Origin: Brumimicrobium salinarum
Lineage (GTDB): Bacteria > Bacteroidota > Bacteroidia > Flavobacteriales_D > Crocinitomicaceae
Direction of reading: 5' to 3'
NCBI RefSeq assembly: GCF_002844555.1
Contig: NZ_PJNI01000001.1
Location: 372,001-436,000, forward strand
DNA: 64,000 bases
The position numbers and the translations under genes are program-made. Positions 42,325 through 53,880 of this stretch are shown here, one piece after another. Each line of letters starts with the position of its first letter. Position 1 is the stretch's first letter. The notes below the pieces were generated by a model. That model had not been told where the DNA came from, searched no databases, and saw only the letters and a list, made by a program, of their open reading frames with translations.

Positions 42325-43881
42325 ATGAAACTCTATTCAAATAAACAAAAGTGGAAAATCGCCTTGCTATTTGTTGCGATTATCTTAGTGGGCGCTTCTT
42401 TGTTTGCTTCCAACAAAATTGTGAATGAAGTTGCTAAACGAGAACGAGAACGTGTTACGCAATGGGCTGATGCCATTAAAAAACGAGCAGAATTGGTCCG
42501 TTTAACCAATAATTCATTTGAAGAACTCCGAAAAAAGGAACTCAATGAAATGCAATTGTGGATTGATGCCACTAAAGAGATTTCTCGTAAAACTTCTTTA
42601 GAAAATCAACAATCTTATGATTTACCGCTGAAAATTATCAACCGCAATGATGATATTCCAGTGATTGTTTTAGATCAAGAAGATGTAGTTTCAACGTATA
42701 TCAATATTTCCTTGACCAAAGAAGAATTAAAAAACGATTTTCCTGAAAAAGACAGTTTAGAAATTGAAGCATTATTTTCTGATTCATTGGTGAAATTGGC
42801 TTACAGCTGGGAGAAAATCAATCCTTCATTTACCATTGAAGTTTACGACGATTTATTCATGTCTTATTTTTATAATGATTCAAGAAATATCCTTCGATTG
42901 GAGGAAGAAAGAGATTCACTTATTCAAGCTTTCAATACAGAGCTCATCGAAAATGCTGAGTTGGTGCCTGTTGTTCTTACAGATAGCCTTCAACAAGATG
43001 TGCTTGCTTCAAATTTACTTAAAGAAGAACTCGATAGCGTAAAATTAAATCAAAAATTGAGTGAGTTATCCACTGAAAACGAACCCATTAAAATTCATTT
43101 TTCTGAGGACGAGGTGAGTTACGTTTTTTATGCCAATAGTCCAGAATTAGTGCAACTACAGTACTTCCCTTACATTCAATTTCTGATTATAGGTTTGTTT
43201 ATTTTCATCGGATACATCATTTTTAGCACTTTCCGAAAAGCAGAACAAAACAAAGTCTGGGCGGGAATGGCCAAGGAGACAGCGCACCAATTAGGAACAC
43301 CCATTTCTTCGTTAATGGCGTGGGTGCAACTCCTCGAAGGAATGGATAACACCAAAGACATCGCTACGGAAATGAATAAAGATGTCAAACGTCTTTCACA
43401 AGTAACCGATCGTTTTTCCAAAATTGGCGCGAGTACACAACTGAAAGATTTCGACATTGTGCATACAACACAACATTTCTTGGATTATTTCAGAACCCGA
43501 TTTCCTCAAAAAGTTGAACTTACTTTTTCCACATCAGATGATGAAATCAACATTCCTCATAACGCTGCACTTTTCGAATGGGTGATAGAAAATATCTGTA
43601 AAAATGCAATTGACGCCATGGAAGGAAAAGGTAAGATTGATATTTCAATTACCAGAAATCAAGGTCAAGTTATTATTGACATTTCCGACAATGGAAAAGG
43701 GATGACTTTATCTCAACAACGTACCGTTTTCGAGCCTGGATTTACGACCAAAAAACGCGGATGGGGATTAGGTTTGCCACTCGCCAAAAGAATCATTCAC
43801 GAATATCACAAAGGAAGATTGAAGATTTTGCATTCGGAAGTAGGAAAGGGAACAACTTTTAGGATAATTTTATCAGCTTAA
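42325..43881 (+). CDS. Sensor histidine kinase, two membrane helices, no HAMP domain
   Basis: 518 residues. Membrane helix at about 12-30, a periplasmic sensor region of some 250 residues with no recognised domain and many E/L-rich helices, then a second helix at about 282-303 (FLIIGLFIFIGYIIFS). The HisKA-type domain carries H321 in AKETAHQLGTPISSLMAWV, and the HATPase_c domain has ENICKNAIDAMEGKG (N-box), ISDNGKGMTLSQQ (G1) and RGWGLGLPLAKRI (G2). No response regulator is adjacent. It lies in its own transcription unit after a repeat-containing gap. Confidence 0.92.
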   Translation: MKLYSNKQKWKIALLFVAIILVGASLFASNKIVNEVAKRERERVTQWADAIKKRAELVRLTNNSFEELRKKELNEMQLWIDATKEISRKTSLENQQSYDLPLKIINRNDDIPVIVLDQEDVVSTYINISLTKEELKNDFPEKDSLEIEALFSDSLVKLAYSWEKINPSFTIEVYDDLFMSYFYNDSRNILRLEEERDSLIQAFNTELIENAELVPVVLTDSLQQDVLASNLLKEELDSVKLNQKLSELSTENEPIKIHFSEDEVSYVFYANSPELVQLQYFPYIQFLIIGLFIFIGYIIFSTFRKAEQNKVWAGMAKETAHQLGTPISSLMAWVQLLEGMDNTKDIATEMNKDVKRLSQVTDRFSKIGASTQLKDFDIVHTTQHFLDYFRTRFPQKVELTFSTSDDEINIPHNAALFEWVIENICKNAIDAMEGKGKIDISITRNQGQVIIDISDNGKGMTLSQQRTVFEPGFTTKKRGWGLGLPLAKRIIHEYHKGRLKILHSEVGKGTTFRIILSA

Positions 43882-43920
43882 TCTGGTATTGGTTTTTATT
43901 TTAAAGATTAGTTTTTGAGG

Positions 43921-43965
43921 TTTAATGGTTAACGGAGCGTTAATTCTTACTGTTTAACCATTAAA
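43921..43965. repeat. Inverted repeat upstream of sdhC
   Basis: Perfect 12-base arms TTTAATGGTTAA (43921-43932) and TTAACCATTAAA (43954-43965) with a 21-base spacer. It lies soon after the kinase stop; no T-run follows, so it is not a classical terminator. Confidence 0.5.
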
Positions 43966-44076
43966 ACATTAAGAATTAGTCATTCAACATGTACAATTAA
44001 ACCTTAATCATTAACATATTCTTATCTAAATCAATTCTAAATAGCCGAAATATGAGCATTTAATCAAACTAACCTT

Positions 44077-44084
44077 TATTTTTG
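44077..44084 (+). promoter_or_regulatory. -7 element of sdhCAB
   Basis: TATTTTTG, 29 bases before the sdhC start codon; predicted leader about 24 bases. No -33 TTG found at 17-23 spacing. Confidence 0.55.
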
Positions 44085-44113
44085 CTTGTTACAATTGAAA
44101 TTTATAAAAAATT

Positions 44114-44797
44114 ATGAGCAAATCTGGTTTATTTAAATCATCGGTAGGTAGGAAATTTGCAATGGCTTTATCGGCCCTCTTCCTTATGATCTTCCTATTA
44201 CAACACCTTGTTATTAACATTACAGCAGTTTTTAGTCCCGATACTTTCAACGAGTTATCGCACTTTATGGGTACGAATCCAGCAGTTCAGTTTCTGGCTC
44301 AACCCATATTAATTTTTGCAGTGGTATTCCACTTCGTTATGGGAATGTACCTCGAAACGCAAAATAGAGCCGCTCGACCAGTATCTTACAAAAACTATAA
44401 AGGAGGTGCAAACTCTTCTTGGATGTCAAGAAATATGGCAATTTCAGGATTAGTGATTTTGGCTTTCTTAGTGCTTCACTTTATTGATTTTTGGTTTCCA
44501 GAAATCAATACCAAATATATCGTTGGAGATATGTCGGGAATGCACAACGGAGAGTACAGATATTACGAAGAGTTGTTACACAAGTTTGCTAACCCAGCAA
44601 GAGTAATTGCTTATGTAGTTGCTTTTGGTTTGTTGGCTTTGCACTTGCTACACGGTTTTGGTTCGGCTTTTCAGTCGATGGGACAAAACAACAAGTACAT
44701 TGATGGATTAAAGAAATTTGGAGTATTTTACTCAATTGCAGTTCCTTTAGGATTTATCCTGATTGCAATTTCACTTTATGTAACCACATTAAACTAG
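44114..44797 (+). CDS. sdhC: Succinate dehydrogenase cytochrome b subunit
   Basis: 227 residues with about five membrane helices (for example FAMALSALFLMIFLLQHLVI, PILIFAVVFHFVMGMYLETQ, AISGLVILAFLVLHFIDFWF). Candidate haem-ligand histidines occur in LQHLVIN, FHFVMG, LHFIDF and LHLLHGFGSAFQS. This is the single-subunit di-haem b558 type, without a separate SdhD. It anchors the complex and passes electrons to menaquinone in the inner membrane. Start of the sdhCAB operon; six bases separate it from sdhA. Confidence 0.95.
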   Translation: MSKSGLFKSSVGRKFAMALSALFLMIFLLQHLVINITAVFSPDTFNELSHFMGTNPAVQFLAQPILIFAVVFHFVMGMYLETQNRAARPVSYKNYKGGANSSWMSRNMAISGLVILAFLVLHFIDFWFPEINTKYIVGDMSGMHNGEYRYYEELLHKFANPARVIAYVVAFGLLALHLLHGFGSAFQSMGQNNKYIDGLKKFGVFYSIAVPLGFILIAISLYVTTLN

Positions 44798-44803
44798 GAG
44801 ATT

Positions 44804-46807
44804 ATGACAAAAATAGATGCAAAAATACCAAGTGGTGCGTTAAAAGATAAATGGACGAAACACAAAAACAATATTAATTTAGTTAACCCTGCCAACAAGC
44901 GTTTGATTGACGTAATTGTTGTTGGAACAGGTTTGGCTGGAGGCTCTGCGGCGGCAACGTTGGCAGAATTGGGGTACAATGTAAAAGCATTTGCGTTTCA
45001 AGATTCACCAAGACGTGCGCACTCGATTGCGGCGCAAGGAGGAATCAACGCAGCGAAAAACTACCAAGGGGATGGTGATTCTATCTACCGCTTATTTTAC
45101 GATACAGTAAAAGGTGGAGATTACCGTTCTAGAGAAGCAAACGTTTATCGTTTGGCTGAGGTTTCTGCAAACATTATTGACCAATGTGTAGCACAAGGAG
45201 TTCCTTTTGCTCGTGACTATGGTGGATTGCTTGACAACCGTTCATTTGGTGGTGTGCTTGTATCAAGAACTTTCTACGCAAAAGGTCAAACAGGACAGCA
45301 ACTTTTATTAGGTGCTTATTCTGCAATGAACCGTCAAATTAGTCGTGGAAAAATCAAAATGTACAATCGTCACGAAATGTTAGACGTTGTCATCGTTGAT
45401 GGAAAAGCACGTGGAATTATAGCACGTGATTTAGTAACTGGAAAAGTAGAGCGTCACAGTGCACATGCTGTTGTTGTAGGTTCTGGAGGATATGGTAACA
45501 TTTTCTTCTTGTCTACCAACGCAATGGGAAGTAATGGTTCTGCTGCATGGAAAATACACAAAAAAGGCGCGTATTTTGCCAATCCTTGTTTTACACAAAT
45601 TCACCCAACTTGTATTCCTGTTGCAGGAGAATTGCAAGCTAAACTGACATTGATGTCGGAGTCGTTAAGAAACGATGGTCGTATTTGGGTACCTAAAAAC
45701 ATGGACGACGTAAAAGCTATTAGAGCAGGGAAACTAAAACCTACTCAAATTAAAGAAGAAGACAGAGATTATTATTTGGAGCGTCGTTATCCAGCCTTTG
45801 GTAACTTAGTACCTCGTGACGTTGCTTCACGTGCTGCTAAAGAACGTTGTGATGCTGGCTATGGTGTAAACCAAACCGGTCAAGCTGTTTACCTTGACTT
45901 CGCTTCAGCGATAGAAAGATACGGTAAAGAAACTGCTCACGTTCAAGGATTAGACGAAAACGACAAAGCACTTGTTACGAAATTAGGAAAGGGAGTTATT
46001 GAGAATAAATACGGTAACCTTTTCCAAATGTACGAGAAGATTGTTGATGAGAATCCGTATGAAACGCCAATGATGATTTTCCCAGCTGTTCACTATACAA
46101 TGGGAGGAATTTGGGTAGATTATAACTTAATGACTACAATCCCTGGTTTATATGCTATTGGAGAGGCGAACTTCTCTGATCACGGAGCAAACAGATTAGG
46201 AGCTTCTGCATTAATGCAAGGTTTAGCTGATGGTTATTTCGTATTACCATATACAATTGGTGATTATCTTTCAAATGACATTAGAACGGGTCCAATTTCT
46301 ACAGACCATAAAGCTTTCGAAGAAGCAGAAAAAGAAGTAATAGATCGTTTGGAGCACTTAATCAACAATAAAGGAACAACTTCAGTGGACACTTTCCACA
46401 GAAAGTTAGGTTTGATTATGTGGAACAAATGTGGAATGGCAAGAAACAAAGAAGGATTAACTTCTGCAATTGAGGAAATTAAAGCATTGCGGGAAGAATT
46501 CTGGAAAGATGTTCGCGTTCCTGGAGGAAGATTTGAATTCAATGAAGAATTGGCAAAAGCCGGAAGAGTAGCAGATTACTTAGAGCTTGGAGAGTTATTC
46601 GCTAAAGATGCTTTATTGAGAGAAGAATCTTGTGGTGGACACTTCCGTGAAGAGTCACAATCTGAAGAAGGTGAAGCAAAACGTGATGACGAAAACTTCA
46701 AGTATGTAGCAATGTGGGAATATACAGGAAACCCTGCAGATGCTATTCTTCATAAAGAAGATCTAGTTTATGAGAATATTGAACTTAAAACTAGAAGCTA
46801 TAAATAA
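44804..46807 (+). CDS. sdhA: Succinate dehydrogenase flavoprotein subunit
   Basis: 667 residues. FAD-binding motif in [20 protein letters not shown], the covalent-flavin region [19 protein letters not shown], active-site segments in [20 protein letters not shown] and [18 protein letters not shown], and [20 protein letters not shown]. The C-terminal domain ([36 protein letters not shown]) is complete. It oxidises succinate to fumarate in the TCA cycle. Near-universal soluble partner of SdhB on the cytoplasmic face. Confidence 0.97.
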   Translation: MTKIDAKIPSGALKDKWTKHKNNINLVNPANKRLIDVIVVGTGLAGGSAAATLAELGYNVKAFAFQDSPRRAHSIAAQGGINAAKNYQGDGDSIYRLFYDTVKGGDYRSREANVYRLAEVSANIIDQCVAQGVPFARDYGGLLDNRSFGGVLVSRTFYAKGQTGQQLLLGAYSAMNRQISRGKIKMYNRHEMLDVVIVDGKARGIIARDLVTGKVERHSAHAVVVGSGGYGNIFFLSTNAMGSNGSAAWKIHKKGAYFANPCFTQIHPTCIPVAGELQAKLTLMSESLRNDGRIWVPKNMDDVKAIRAGKLKPTQIKEEDRDYYLERRYPAFGNLVPRDVASRAAKERCDAGYGVNQTGQAVYLDFASAIERYGKETAHVQGLDENDKALVTKLGKGVIENKYGNLFQMYEKIVDENPYETPMMIFPAVHYTMGGIWVDYNLMTTIPGLYAIGEANFSDHGANRLGASALMQGLADGYFVLPYTIGDYLSNDIRTGPISTDHKAFEEAEKEVIDRLEHLINNKGTTSVDTFHRKLGLIMWNKCGMARNKEGLTSAIEEIKALREEFWKDVRVPGGRFEFNEELAKAGRVADYLELGELFAKDALLREESCGGHFREESQSEEGEAKRDDENFKYVAMWEYTGNPADAILHKEDLVYENIELKTRSYK

Positions 46808-46863
46808 AATGTATTTTTGAGTTTGTGTAGAACTGACTCAATCAACAATAAAAAATTAGAGAT

Positions 46864-47616
46864 ATGAATTTGACATTAAAAATATGGAGACAAAAAAACG
46901 CCGACGATAAAGGACAGATGGTGGAATATCCAATTAGCGATATCTCACCGGATATGTCTTTCTTAGAAATGCTCGATGTTTTGAATGAAGGTCTGGTTGC
47001 AAAAGACGAGGCTCCTGTTGCTTTTGACCATGACTGTCGTGAAGGTATTTGCGGAATGTGTTCTTTACACATTAATGGAGAGCCTCACGGTCCAGATAGA
47101 GGAGTTACTACATGTCAATTGCACATGCGTAGTTTTAAAGACGGCGACACAATTTACATCGAACCTTTTAGAGCAAAAGCATTTCCAATTATTAAGGATT
47201 TAGTAGTTGACAGAAGTGCATTTGACCGCATTCAGCATGCAGGAGGCTATGTTTCTGTAAATACATCCGGTAACACACAAGATGCTAACTCATTGCCTGT
47301 TCCAAAAGCAGACGCAGACATGGCCTTTGATGCTGCAACATGTATTGGTTGTGGAGCATGTGTTGCGGCGTGTAAAAACAGTTCAGCAATGCTGTTTACT
47401 TCAGCTAAAGTTTCTCAATATGCATTATTACCACAAGGTAAAATTGAGGCTTCAAACCGTGTTCAAAATATGGTTGCACAAATGGATGCTGAAGGATTTG
47501 GAAACTGTTCAAATACTGGAGCATGTGAAGCGGAATGTCCTAAAGGAATTTCACTTGAAAACATCGCAAGAATGAACCGTGAGTTAATTAAAGCAAAATC
47601 TGCTGTTAAACACTAA
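46864..47616 (+). CDS. sdhB: Succinate dehydrogenase iron-sulfur subunit
   Basis: 250 residues. The N-terminal ferredoxin domain has the 2Fe-2S ligands in [13 protein letters not shown] and the TTCQLHM cysteine. The C-terminal domain has [17 protein letters not shown] and [15 protein letters not shown] for the 4Fe-4S and 3Fe-4S clusters. It carries electrons from SdhA to the cytochrome b. Last gene of the sdhCAB operon, 56 bases after sdhA, followed by a strong terminator. Confidence 0.97.
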   Translation: MNLTLKIWRQKNADDKGQMVEYPISDISPDMSFLEMLDVLNEGLVAKDEAPVAFDHDCREGICGMCSLHINGEPHGPDRGVTTCQLHMRSFKDGDTIYIEPFRAKAFPIIKDLVVDRSAFDRIQHAGGYVSVNTSGNTQDANSLPVPKADADMAFDAATCIGCGACVAACKNSSAMLFTSAKVSQYALLPQGKIEASNRVQNMVAQMDAEGFGNCSNTGACEAECPKGISLENIARMNRELIKAKSAVKH

Positions 47617-47641
47617 CTTTAGGTTTATCAAAAATATTAGA

Positions 47642-47669
47642 AGGAAGTCGAAAGGCTTCCTTTTTTTTA
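47642..47669 (+). terminator. Intrinsic terminator of sdhCAB
   Basis: Stem AGGAAGTC / GGCTTCCT (one T-G pair) closed by a GAAA tetraloop and followed by eight or nine Ts. Confidence 0.92.
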
Positions 47670-48128
47670 TGGTTTTGCTTCGCGTAGTGATCAAAAAAAG
47701 CTTAAAATGCTATTAATTTGGATTCGTTCCACATATAAAAGTTGTTGTTTTCCGAAGGGTTTTGTCAAGAAAATAATATTGATGTTTCGAAGACTGTTTA
47801 TTGGGAAGCTAACTAACCCGGATTATTAACTCCTTTAGTCGTTGAGCTCGCAGGCTCGGTTCATGCATTTAATTTTAAATCTATTCTAGGCACAAGACCT
47901 AAAGTAATATATGTATATTTCGCGGGGCTTGTAACGACGAATAGATCAAAATTAAATCAAAATCTTACAAATACACAAATACCCAAAAATGGGTTTCTCA
48001 AATTTTACAGGAAATACAGTTAAAGCACTGACTTACAGATGTTAATACTCTTAAACTTTAAGATTGGTGAATAATTCGGGCTAAATCAGTCTAAACGGTG
48101 TTTTTCAAGCCAACGATTTCATCATTCA
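47670..48128. other. Gene-free gap after sdhCAB
   Basis: About 460 bases between the sdh terminator and the end of the leftward kinase gene. I found no credible gene, tRNA or clear repeat. The stretch 47845-47945 has isolated G/C blocks (CGCAGGCTCGGTTC, CGCGGGGCTTGTAACGACG) that could be remnants of an element. Confidence 0.5.
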
Positions 48129-51100
48129 TCATTCGTTTTCAACCTTCGGAATTGATAAATAGAAGGTAGTTCCTTTTCCTGCTTCTGATTCAAACCATAT
48201 TTCGCCATTATGATTGGTGATAATTTGTTTTACCATTGCTAAACCTAAACCAGAACCTGTGCTTTTGGTAGTGAAATTTGGTGAAAACATCTTCTTTTTG
48301 GTTTCATCGGGTATTCCAACCCCATTATCTTCTACTGAAATGATATAATACTTTTCCTCATCAGTGATAGCTATTTTGATATCAGCGATATCATCTTCGA
48401 CAGTCGCTTGAATAGCATTTTTAATTAGATTATTAAAAACGCGTAAAATTAAATCTTTATCAGCGAAGACAAATATTTCTTTTTTACCCTTTATTTGGAG
48501 CGTTATTTTCACTTCTTTTGAGGAATATAAATCAACAATATTATGGAGTAGTGGAACTAAATTTAGGCGTTCTTCATTGGCTTTAGGCATCTTAGCAAAA
48601 TTAGAAAATTCATTCGCAATTTTTGTTAATCCATCAATCTGATCTACTAAAGAATCCACGATACGCTGCAATTTCTGCTTTGCATTCGGGTCGTTGACAT
48701 CAAAAGAACGCTGGAAATGCTGCACACTTAATTTCATGGGGGTTAGTGGGTTTTTTATTTCATGCGCTACCTGTTTAGCCATTTCTCTCCACGCAGTTTC
48801 TCTTTCACTTTGTGCTAATTGCATTGCTTTGAGCTCCAATTCTTTTAATTTGTTGTTATACTCCTTAACCAAAGCTCCAATTTCATCATCTGCATGATAA
48901 GCAATCGGCTTGTTTTCTACTCCTAGTTCTACCTTGCTAAAACTTTGTTGGATAAGGCGTAAAGGAACGGTTATCCATCCAGACACCAAGATGGCTAATA
49001 AAACAGTGAGTACCAATAATAAGACAGCAATATTAATAATAGCAACGATAAATTCGTTCATTTGTCGCTCAAAGGAATTTTGCTTAGAAAAATGTTGCAA
49101 ATTGATATAACCGATGAGTTTCCGCTCATGATTTTTATATGGTAAATACGCAGAAAGAAAAGAAAGTTCTCCAAATTCTTCGAGATGAATAAACTCACTT
49201 CTTTTGTCAAATTTCATTGCATTAAATGCACGACTATTCATTTGTGGCGTGCTAATTCCTTTGTCGTAAAGCTTTGTTTGTGATGTTCCAAAAAGTTTAC
49301 CGTCTGTGGTGTAAAAATTAACATCTGTAACAAAAATATTAGAGAATTTCTTCAAAACATAATTCATATAATCACTGTTTTGATTCTTCAAGAGGTTTTC
49401 TTTATCTCCAATTTTATTGTCAATCTCTTTTTGTATCGAATAAATCTTTTCCTTTAAATTATCATGGGTATAAACGTGATATTGATTGGTAACGTTTTGA
49501 ATGGCAATAACAGCGAAAATAACAAAAGATCCGACTACCATTCCAATTAAAACAATCTGAACCTTTAAAGATAATTGTAAACCTTTAAGTGGAAATATAG
49601 ACCTCCAATTAAAAAATAGAAGTATAAGCAAAGCGAAAAGACCAAAAAACAAAACAAGGTAAGAAAAGGTACTTAACTGTTCAATAAAACGTTTCTCCGG
49701 CTTTGATATCACCACGGATTGTCCGTCTTCTTGATGATAAATAAGGTGATTAATCCCATTTTTGGTTTTGAAACCAGAATTCTCATTGGTCATTTCATCA
49801 AATAACTCCATAGAAGTGGGGTAGTTATAACTTCCAAAACGCATCACCAAGCGGTTGTTAGAATAGCGTGCAATTGAATAGTCTTCTAAATTTTGTAATG
49901 CATAAGACTTTTCGTTCATCAAAAGCCGTGGAAAACCAATTTGTTCAGGAATTTTCTTGGATTTAAAAAGAATGAAAAAATCCAATTGGGTAGAATCAGA
50001 CCGTGTAATTTGCTGGCGTCCAATATAGCTTAACTGATCATAATAATCGGTAACAAAATGTAAATCGTCTGCAATAGAAGAAGGTTTGGCATGAACATCA
50101 ATTAAATGCACGATCTCTTCCTTTGTACGTGATTGATTACTGATGTAATCCAATAGTGGTGTGCCATCAGGTTGAAAAAAGAAAAAACTAATTTCATAGC
50201 GTTCCCAATATGGACCAAAACAACAGTCTTCAATTTGAAGCGATAAATTCGGAGCTGTAAAATAGTTTTTTCCAGAAACCAATTGATAGAACTCGGGATT
50301 CTCAATAAGCTTATCTATTGTGGCAGCATACTCAATCTCCATAGCTGGGTTTTGATCAGTTATTAGTTGATTGGCATACAGTTCTCTTTTTTGATGCTCA
50401 TTTGACTCATTGCTTTCAAATAGAATTATTGCACCGTAAAATGCAATAACAATTACAATCGCAATATGATACTTAATTGCATTTAAACGCTTTTCTTTTG
50501 TCGATAAATAGAAGAATAGTGCATTGAGTAAAACTGGCCAAAGTGCATTAAAAATATTGTTCTTAAAAAATAGAACCTCTAATAGAATGAAAAGAACACC
50601 GGTGACAAACCAAAATATAGCGAGTTGATTTAGTGGAATTGCAGATTGAACAAGTTTCAAGCTCAATTGGCGAATGATTAGGTAATAAGATAAAAATAAA
50701 CAACTTATGATTATCAAAGCAATGATAGAATAGAGTGATAGTGAAAACACCTTATCTAGCACCAAAGAGATGGAACTGTTTACAATTAAAGACTCAAAAA
50801 TATAACTAATAAATAGGGAGTAGGTTAATAGACCAAGGTATAACCCCAATAACAATATTGTATTTAGTTTACCTTTCGTTTTTAAATGATTGAAAAAATG
50901 AAGAATCCACCAAACAGATACAAAAACAAACAGCAAACTAATGATTAAACTACCTAGATTGGGAATTAAACTGCTGTTTGCGTACAAAATAGGATCATAA
51001 AGTTCAAAATCTTTAAACAACTGAATCCAACCAAAATAGATGGATAAATACCGTATGAGTAATAAAATAGCTGGGTATAAAATTAAAATGATTGTATTCC

Positions 51101-51785
51101 TCTTTGCAATTGGCAATAATAATTGGGTAAGAAAAATAATGATCCCCATGATTCCAAAAACATAGAGTGAAAAAATGACCAGTTGTTGGAAGGCTCCTAT
51201 CGTTTTTTCATTGTGTATGGTTAAATAAAAAAGAGTTTTGCCACTTTTTGATAAAATAGGACGATTTTGAGGTGTTTTTTCCCAATCAATAGATACCTCA
51301 TTTGTTGTGCTAAAATGCTTGGTAATTGTATTTCTTAAAGCGTCATTTTCATAGAAAAAGGTATGTTTGACCTTACTACTAACGAAGACCTTTAAATCGA
51401 GTGCTTCAAATTGATCAACTAAATAGTATCCATTTGAAAATTTACCAAGAAAATGGGTATAATTACCTACAAAAGTTGAATTGATATTAATGTGATTAGA
51501 GTTCCAATATACTAAAGAATCTGATTTAAAAATATGAACTAAGAATTCACTTTCGTATAGCTCTTCAAGTTTCCATATTTCTTCTAGTGGTCTATTCTCA
51601 ACAGCTTCAATTAGGGCTGTTTTAAAAGCAAGTTGTTTACGCTCTAAATCGTAAAACTCTTTTTGAAATTGTGCGTGTTCTTTTGTGGAATCCGTATGAT
51701 AAAAAAGAGTGTAGCTTACCCAAGAAAGTAGAATACTTAGAAATGCTACGATGAGCCAGCGTAAATTATTTGGAATGGATTTCAT
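48129..51785 (-). CDS. Large multi-pass NtrY-like sensor histidine kinase
   Basis: 1218 residues from the ATG at 51783-51785 (the frame reaches a TTG three codons earlier). N-terminal helix, a periplasmic segment to about 200, then about eight helices to 480, a second periplasmic region, two more helices near 720-770, another sensor segment and a final helix near 925-950 followed by HAMP ([20 protein letters not shown]). The kinase core has the phosphoacceptor in [21 protein letters not shown]-box [14 protein letters not shown], and G-boxes [18 protein letters not shown] and [14 protein letters not shown]. Likely nitrogen- or envelope-type sensing; no partner regulator nearby. Confidence 0.9.
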   Translation of the reverse strand: MKSIPNNLRWLIVAFLSILLSWVSYTLFYHTDSTKEHAQFQKEFYDLERKQLAFKTALIEAVENRPLEEIWKLEELYESEFLVHIFKSDSLVYWNSNHININSTFVGNYTHFLGKFSNGYYLVDQFEALDLKVFVSSKVKHTFFYENDALRNTITKHFSTTNEVSIDWEKTPQNRPILSKSGKTLFYLTIHNEKTIGAFQQLVIFSLYVFGIMGIIIFLTQLLLPIAKRNTIILILYPAILLLIRYLSIYFGWIQLFKDFELYDPILYANSSLIPNLGSLIISLLFVFVSVWWILHFFNHLKTKGKLNTILLLGLYLGLLTYSLFISYIFESLIVNSSISLVLDKVFSLSLYSIIALIIISCLFLSYYLIIRQLSLKLVQSAIPLNQLAIFWFVTGVLFILLEVLFFKNNIFNALWPVLLNALFFYLSTKEKRLNAIKYHIAIVIVIAFYGAIILFESNESNEHQKRELYANQLITDQNPAMEIEYAATIDKLIENPEFYQLVSGKNYFTAPNLSLQIEDCCFGPYWERYEISFFFFQPDGTPLLDYISNQSRTKEEIVHLIDVHAKPSSIADDLHFVTDYYDQLSYIGRQQITRSDSTQLDFFILFKSKKIPEQIGFPRLLMNEKSYALQNLEDYSIARYSNNRLVMRFGSYNYPTSMELFDEMTNENSGFKTKNGINHLIYHQEDGQSVVISKPEKRFIEQLSTFSYLVLFFGLFALLILLFFNWRSIFPLKGLQLSLKVQIVLIGMVVGSFVIFAVIAIQNVTNQYHVYTHDNLKEKIYSIQKEIDNKIGDKENLLKNQNSDYMNYVLKKFSNIFVTDVNFYTTDGKLFGTSQTKLYDKGISTPQMNSRAFNAMKFDKRSEFIHLEEFGELSFLSAYLPYKNHERKLIGYINLQHFSKQNSFERQMNEFIVAIINIAVLLLVLTVLLAILVSGWITVPLRLIQQSFSKVELGVENKPIAYHADDEIGALVKEYNNKLKELELKAMQLAQSERETAWREMAKQVAHEIKNPLTPMKLSVQHFQRSFDVNDPNAKQKLQRIVDSLVDQIDGLTKIANEFSNFAKMPKANEERLNLVPLLHNIVDLYSSKEVKITLQIKGKKEIFVFADKDLILRVFNNLIKNAIQATVEDDIADIKIAITDEEKYYIISVEDNGVGIPDETKKKMFSPNFTTKSTGSGLGLAMVKQIITNHNGEIWFESEAGKGTTFYLSIPKVENE

Positions 51786-51791
51786 TACAAA

Positions 51792-51799
51792 CAAAACTA
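51792..51799 (-). promoter_or_regulatory. -7 element immediately before the large kinase gene
   Basis: Minus strand TAGTTTTG matches TAnnTTTG and ends six bases before the ATG, so transcription would begin at or just before the start codon. The gene may also be read through from udk. Confidence 0.4.
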
Positions 51800-51820
51800 A
51801 GTATTTTCAATGATTTTGCG

Positions 51821-52435
51821 CTATTTTTCTTTAGGAAGGCTTGACTCTAGCACATTTGTAAGGCGAACAAAGTCATTTTCTGATCGGCTATCGTTATGAT
51901 AAATAAAGTTTGCTTTTGTTTCATGAGGCGCTAGAAACTCATTGTAACAAGGTATAACATGATTCTCCCATTGATAAATAATATCGGCACGTGTATACCC
52001 TCTTGATTCTTGATCCCTATATATTCTTCTGTCTAATTGAATTGCAGGATCAACATCAACAAAAATGCTAAAGTCTAATAATTGCCTGATTTCTTCATAC
52101 TCAAAAACAAAAAGACCTTCTACAATGAGCAATTCGGAAGGTTCAATGGTGATAAGTACATTTCTATTATTACCCGCATTAAATTGGTATTCGAAAACCT
52201 CAATACTTTTTCCGCTAATTAAGCGCTTAAGATCTTTTACCATGCGTTCCTTATCTAACGCTGTTGGTAAATCAAAATTTACTTTCCCATTGGCATCTAG
52301 CTGTTGCTCTTCAATTGGTTTGTAATAGTTATCCATGGAAAATACCGATGGTTTATAACCTAAATAGTGTTCAGCCAAACGATTCAATAAGGTTGTTTTT
52401 CCTGAGCCACTCCCACCACAAATTCCAATTACCAT
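51821..52435 (-). CDS. udk: Uridine kinase
   Basis: 204 residues with the P-loop GICGGSGSGKTTLLNRLAEH at the very start, then VFSMDNYYKPIEEQQLDANG, INFDLPTALD-type motif (VNFDLPTALDKERM), LLIVEGLFVFEYEEIRQLLD and RRIYRDQESRGYTRADIIYQ. It phosphorylates uridine (and cytidine) in pyrimidine salvage. It follows the exported protein gene by four bases and precedes the large kinase gene by 35, so the three may form one transcript. Confidence 0.95.
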   Translation of the reverse strand: MVIGICGGSGSGKTTLLNRLAEHYLGYKPSVFSMDNYYKPIEEQQLDANGKVNFDLPTALDKERMVKDLKRLISGKSIEVFEYQFNAGNNRNVLITIEPSELLIVEGLFVFEYEEIRQLLDFSIFVDVDPAIQLDRRIYRDQESRGYTRADIIYQWENHVIPCYNEFLAPHETKANFIYHNDSRSENDFVRLTNVLESSLPKEK

Positions 52436-52439
52436 AACA

Positions 52440-53675
52440 TTATTGCTTAAAAATAACTTTATTGCCCTTTCCTATTTTTGATGAATCATAGAAGTAAGGA
52501 ACATTGTCTATAAAGTGCACAAATTTAGTAGATTTATTTTCTACTTTAAAAGAACTTGGGTTTTTTTGAAGTAAATCTATGTTTAATGGAAATGACGGAA
52601 TCACTTTTACACCCGATGAAGTTAATTCAAAACTACTTGATTTATCATCTATTGTGCTGTGAATTATAACCCTGTGCTTCATTGGTACAATTGTAAGATT
52701 TGCTTTATATCTTCTAGATTCTTCTGCTGGATTGGTACACTCATTTAAAACTACATATTCTCCATCTTCATTTAACCCATATATTTTTAAACACCTCTCT
52801 TTCTGATCATTAACTAAATAAAAATATTTCCCCTCCAAGAACAAGCCTTTTCCTTGAATTTCACGACGAGAATTGTTTTCTTGGTCTATGTAGTAACTTC
52901 CATTTAAAGACACATTCTGAAAAGTAGAAACAATAGGATCGAATTTTTTAAGTGTAATGGTATTTCTGGCAATTGGTTCAGCTTTTGGCGTAAAAGAGTA
53001 ACTCCGCGTATGGTTTTTACCATCTGAAAATTCATAGCGCGAAAAACTAATTCTATTTTCGTCAGCCCCTTCAAAAATAAGCTCACTTTCTTTTCCGTCT
53101 TTGAGGAGATCCATATCTGATACCGGTCCTTGATAGTGATAAACACGATTGTTATGATGTGTAATAGAAACAAAAAAGTTTTCAAAAATTCCTTTATCTT
53201 TAACAGGTAATTGCAAATGAAAAACTAGTGATTTTGGCGTATTTACAATCTCTTTTACTATTAAATCGGAAGGAGTAGTGTATTTATAACTCCTAATCAC
53301 CGCAAGTAGATCAAATTTTGTTGGAGTAATGCTACCACTTTGATTGACTTGGTTGTATCTAATTTTGTTTTTTACAGGCTCAAGATCATCAACAAAATAG
53401 ATATAGTCTGACATTCCCGATACAATAAGGTGGGTGTTTTCACTTTTTGGATAAACAGATCTGTTCCATGCAATTTCTCCTTTGATATCCAATAAGCTAA
53501 AGTTAATTTCGCTCGTTCTCTCTGTAGGGTCGCTTCCTAAAATAAGTGTACCTTTTCCAGGCCACTCCACAATTTCTTCAAAGGGAAACTTACCTGGAGT
53601 TACTTCTATTTCATTTTGAGCAAAAAGTGGAGCAATTAATATTGTCAAAAAAGTGGAAAAAATAATCTTTTTCAT
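52440..53675 (-). CDS. Exported protein of unknown function
   Basis: 411 residues with signal peptide MKKIIFSTFLTILIAPLFAQ. The rest is beta-rich (many short strands such as LIVSGMSDYIYFVDDL, YHYQGPVSDMDLLKDG, FYLVNDQKERCLKIYGLNED), suggesting a propeller-like fold, but I recognise no family and no catalytic motif. It is the first gene of a likely three-gene leftward unit with udk and the kinase. Confidence 0.7.
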   Translation of the reverse strand: MKKIIFSTFLTILIAPLFAQNEIEVTPGKFPFEEIVEWPGKGTLILGSDPTERTSEINFSLLDIKGEIAWNRSVYPKSENTHLIVSGMSDYIYFVDDLEPVKNKIRYNQVNQSGSITPTKFDLLAVIRSYKYTTPSDLIVKEIVNTPKSLVFHLQLPVKDKGIFENFFVSITHHNNRVYHYQGPVSDMDLLKDGKESELIFEGADENRISFSRYEFSDGKNHTRSYSFTPKAEPIARNTITLKKFDPIVSTFQNVSLNGSYYIDQENNSRREIQGKGLFLEGKYFYLVNDQKERCLKIYGLNEDGEYVVLNECTNPAEESRRYKANLTIVPMKHRVIIHSTIDDKSSSFELTSSGVKVIPSFPLNIDLLQKNPSSFKVENKSTKFVHFIDNVPYFYDSSKIGKGNKVIFKQ

Positions 53676-53846
53676 GAATGGCTATTTTTATGTTAAAATT
53701 TAAAAATACAGAATTATTAAATGCTTTTATACTTCTTGCTTTAAAAAATTAACATAATTCGATATTTAATCGCTTAGTAAACTTTCCATTAGAACAAAAT
53801 AAGGCACCATTAACTCAACACGTTTTATTCAATTAGCAATTTTTTG

Positions 53847-53854
53847 TATTTTTG
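53847..53854 (+). promoter_or_regulatory. -7 element of the T9SS protease gene
   Basis: TATTTTTG, 26 bases before the ATG at 53881; predicted leader about 21 bases. Confidence 0.55.
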
Positions 53855-53880
53855 GAAATACTATACTAATTAAAAATTAT

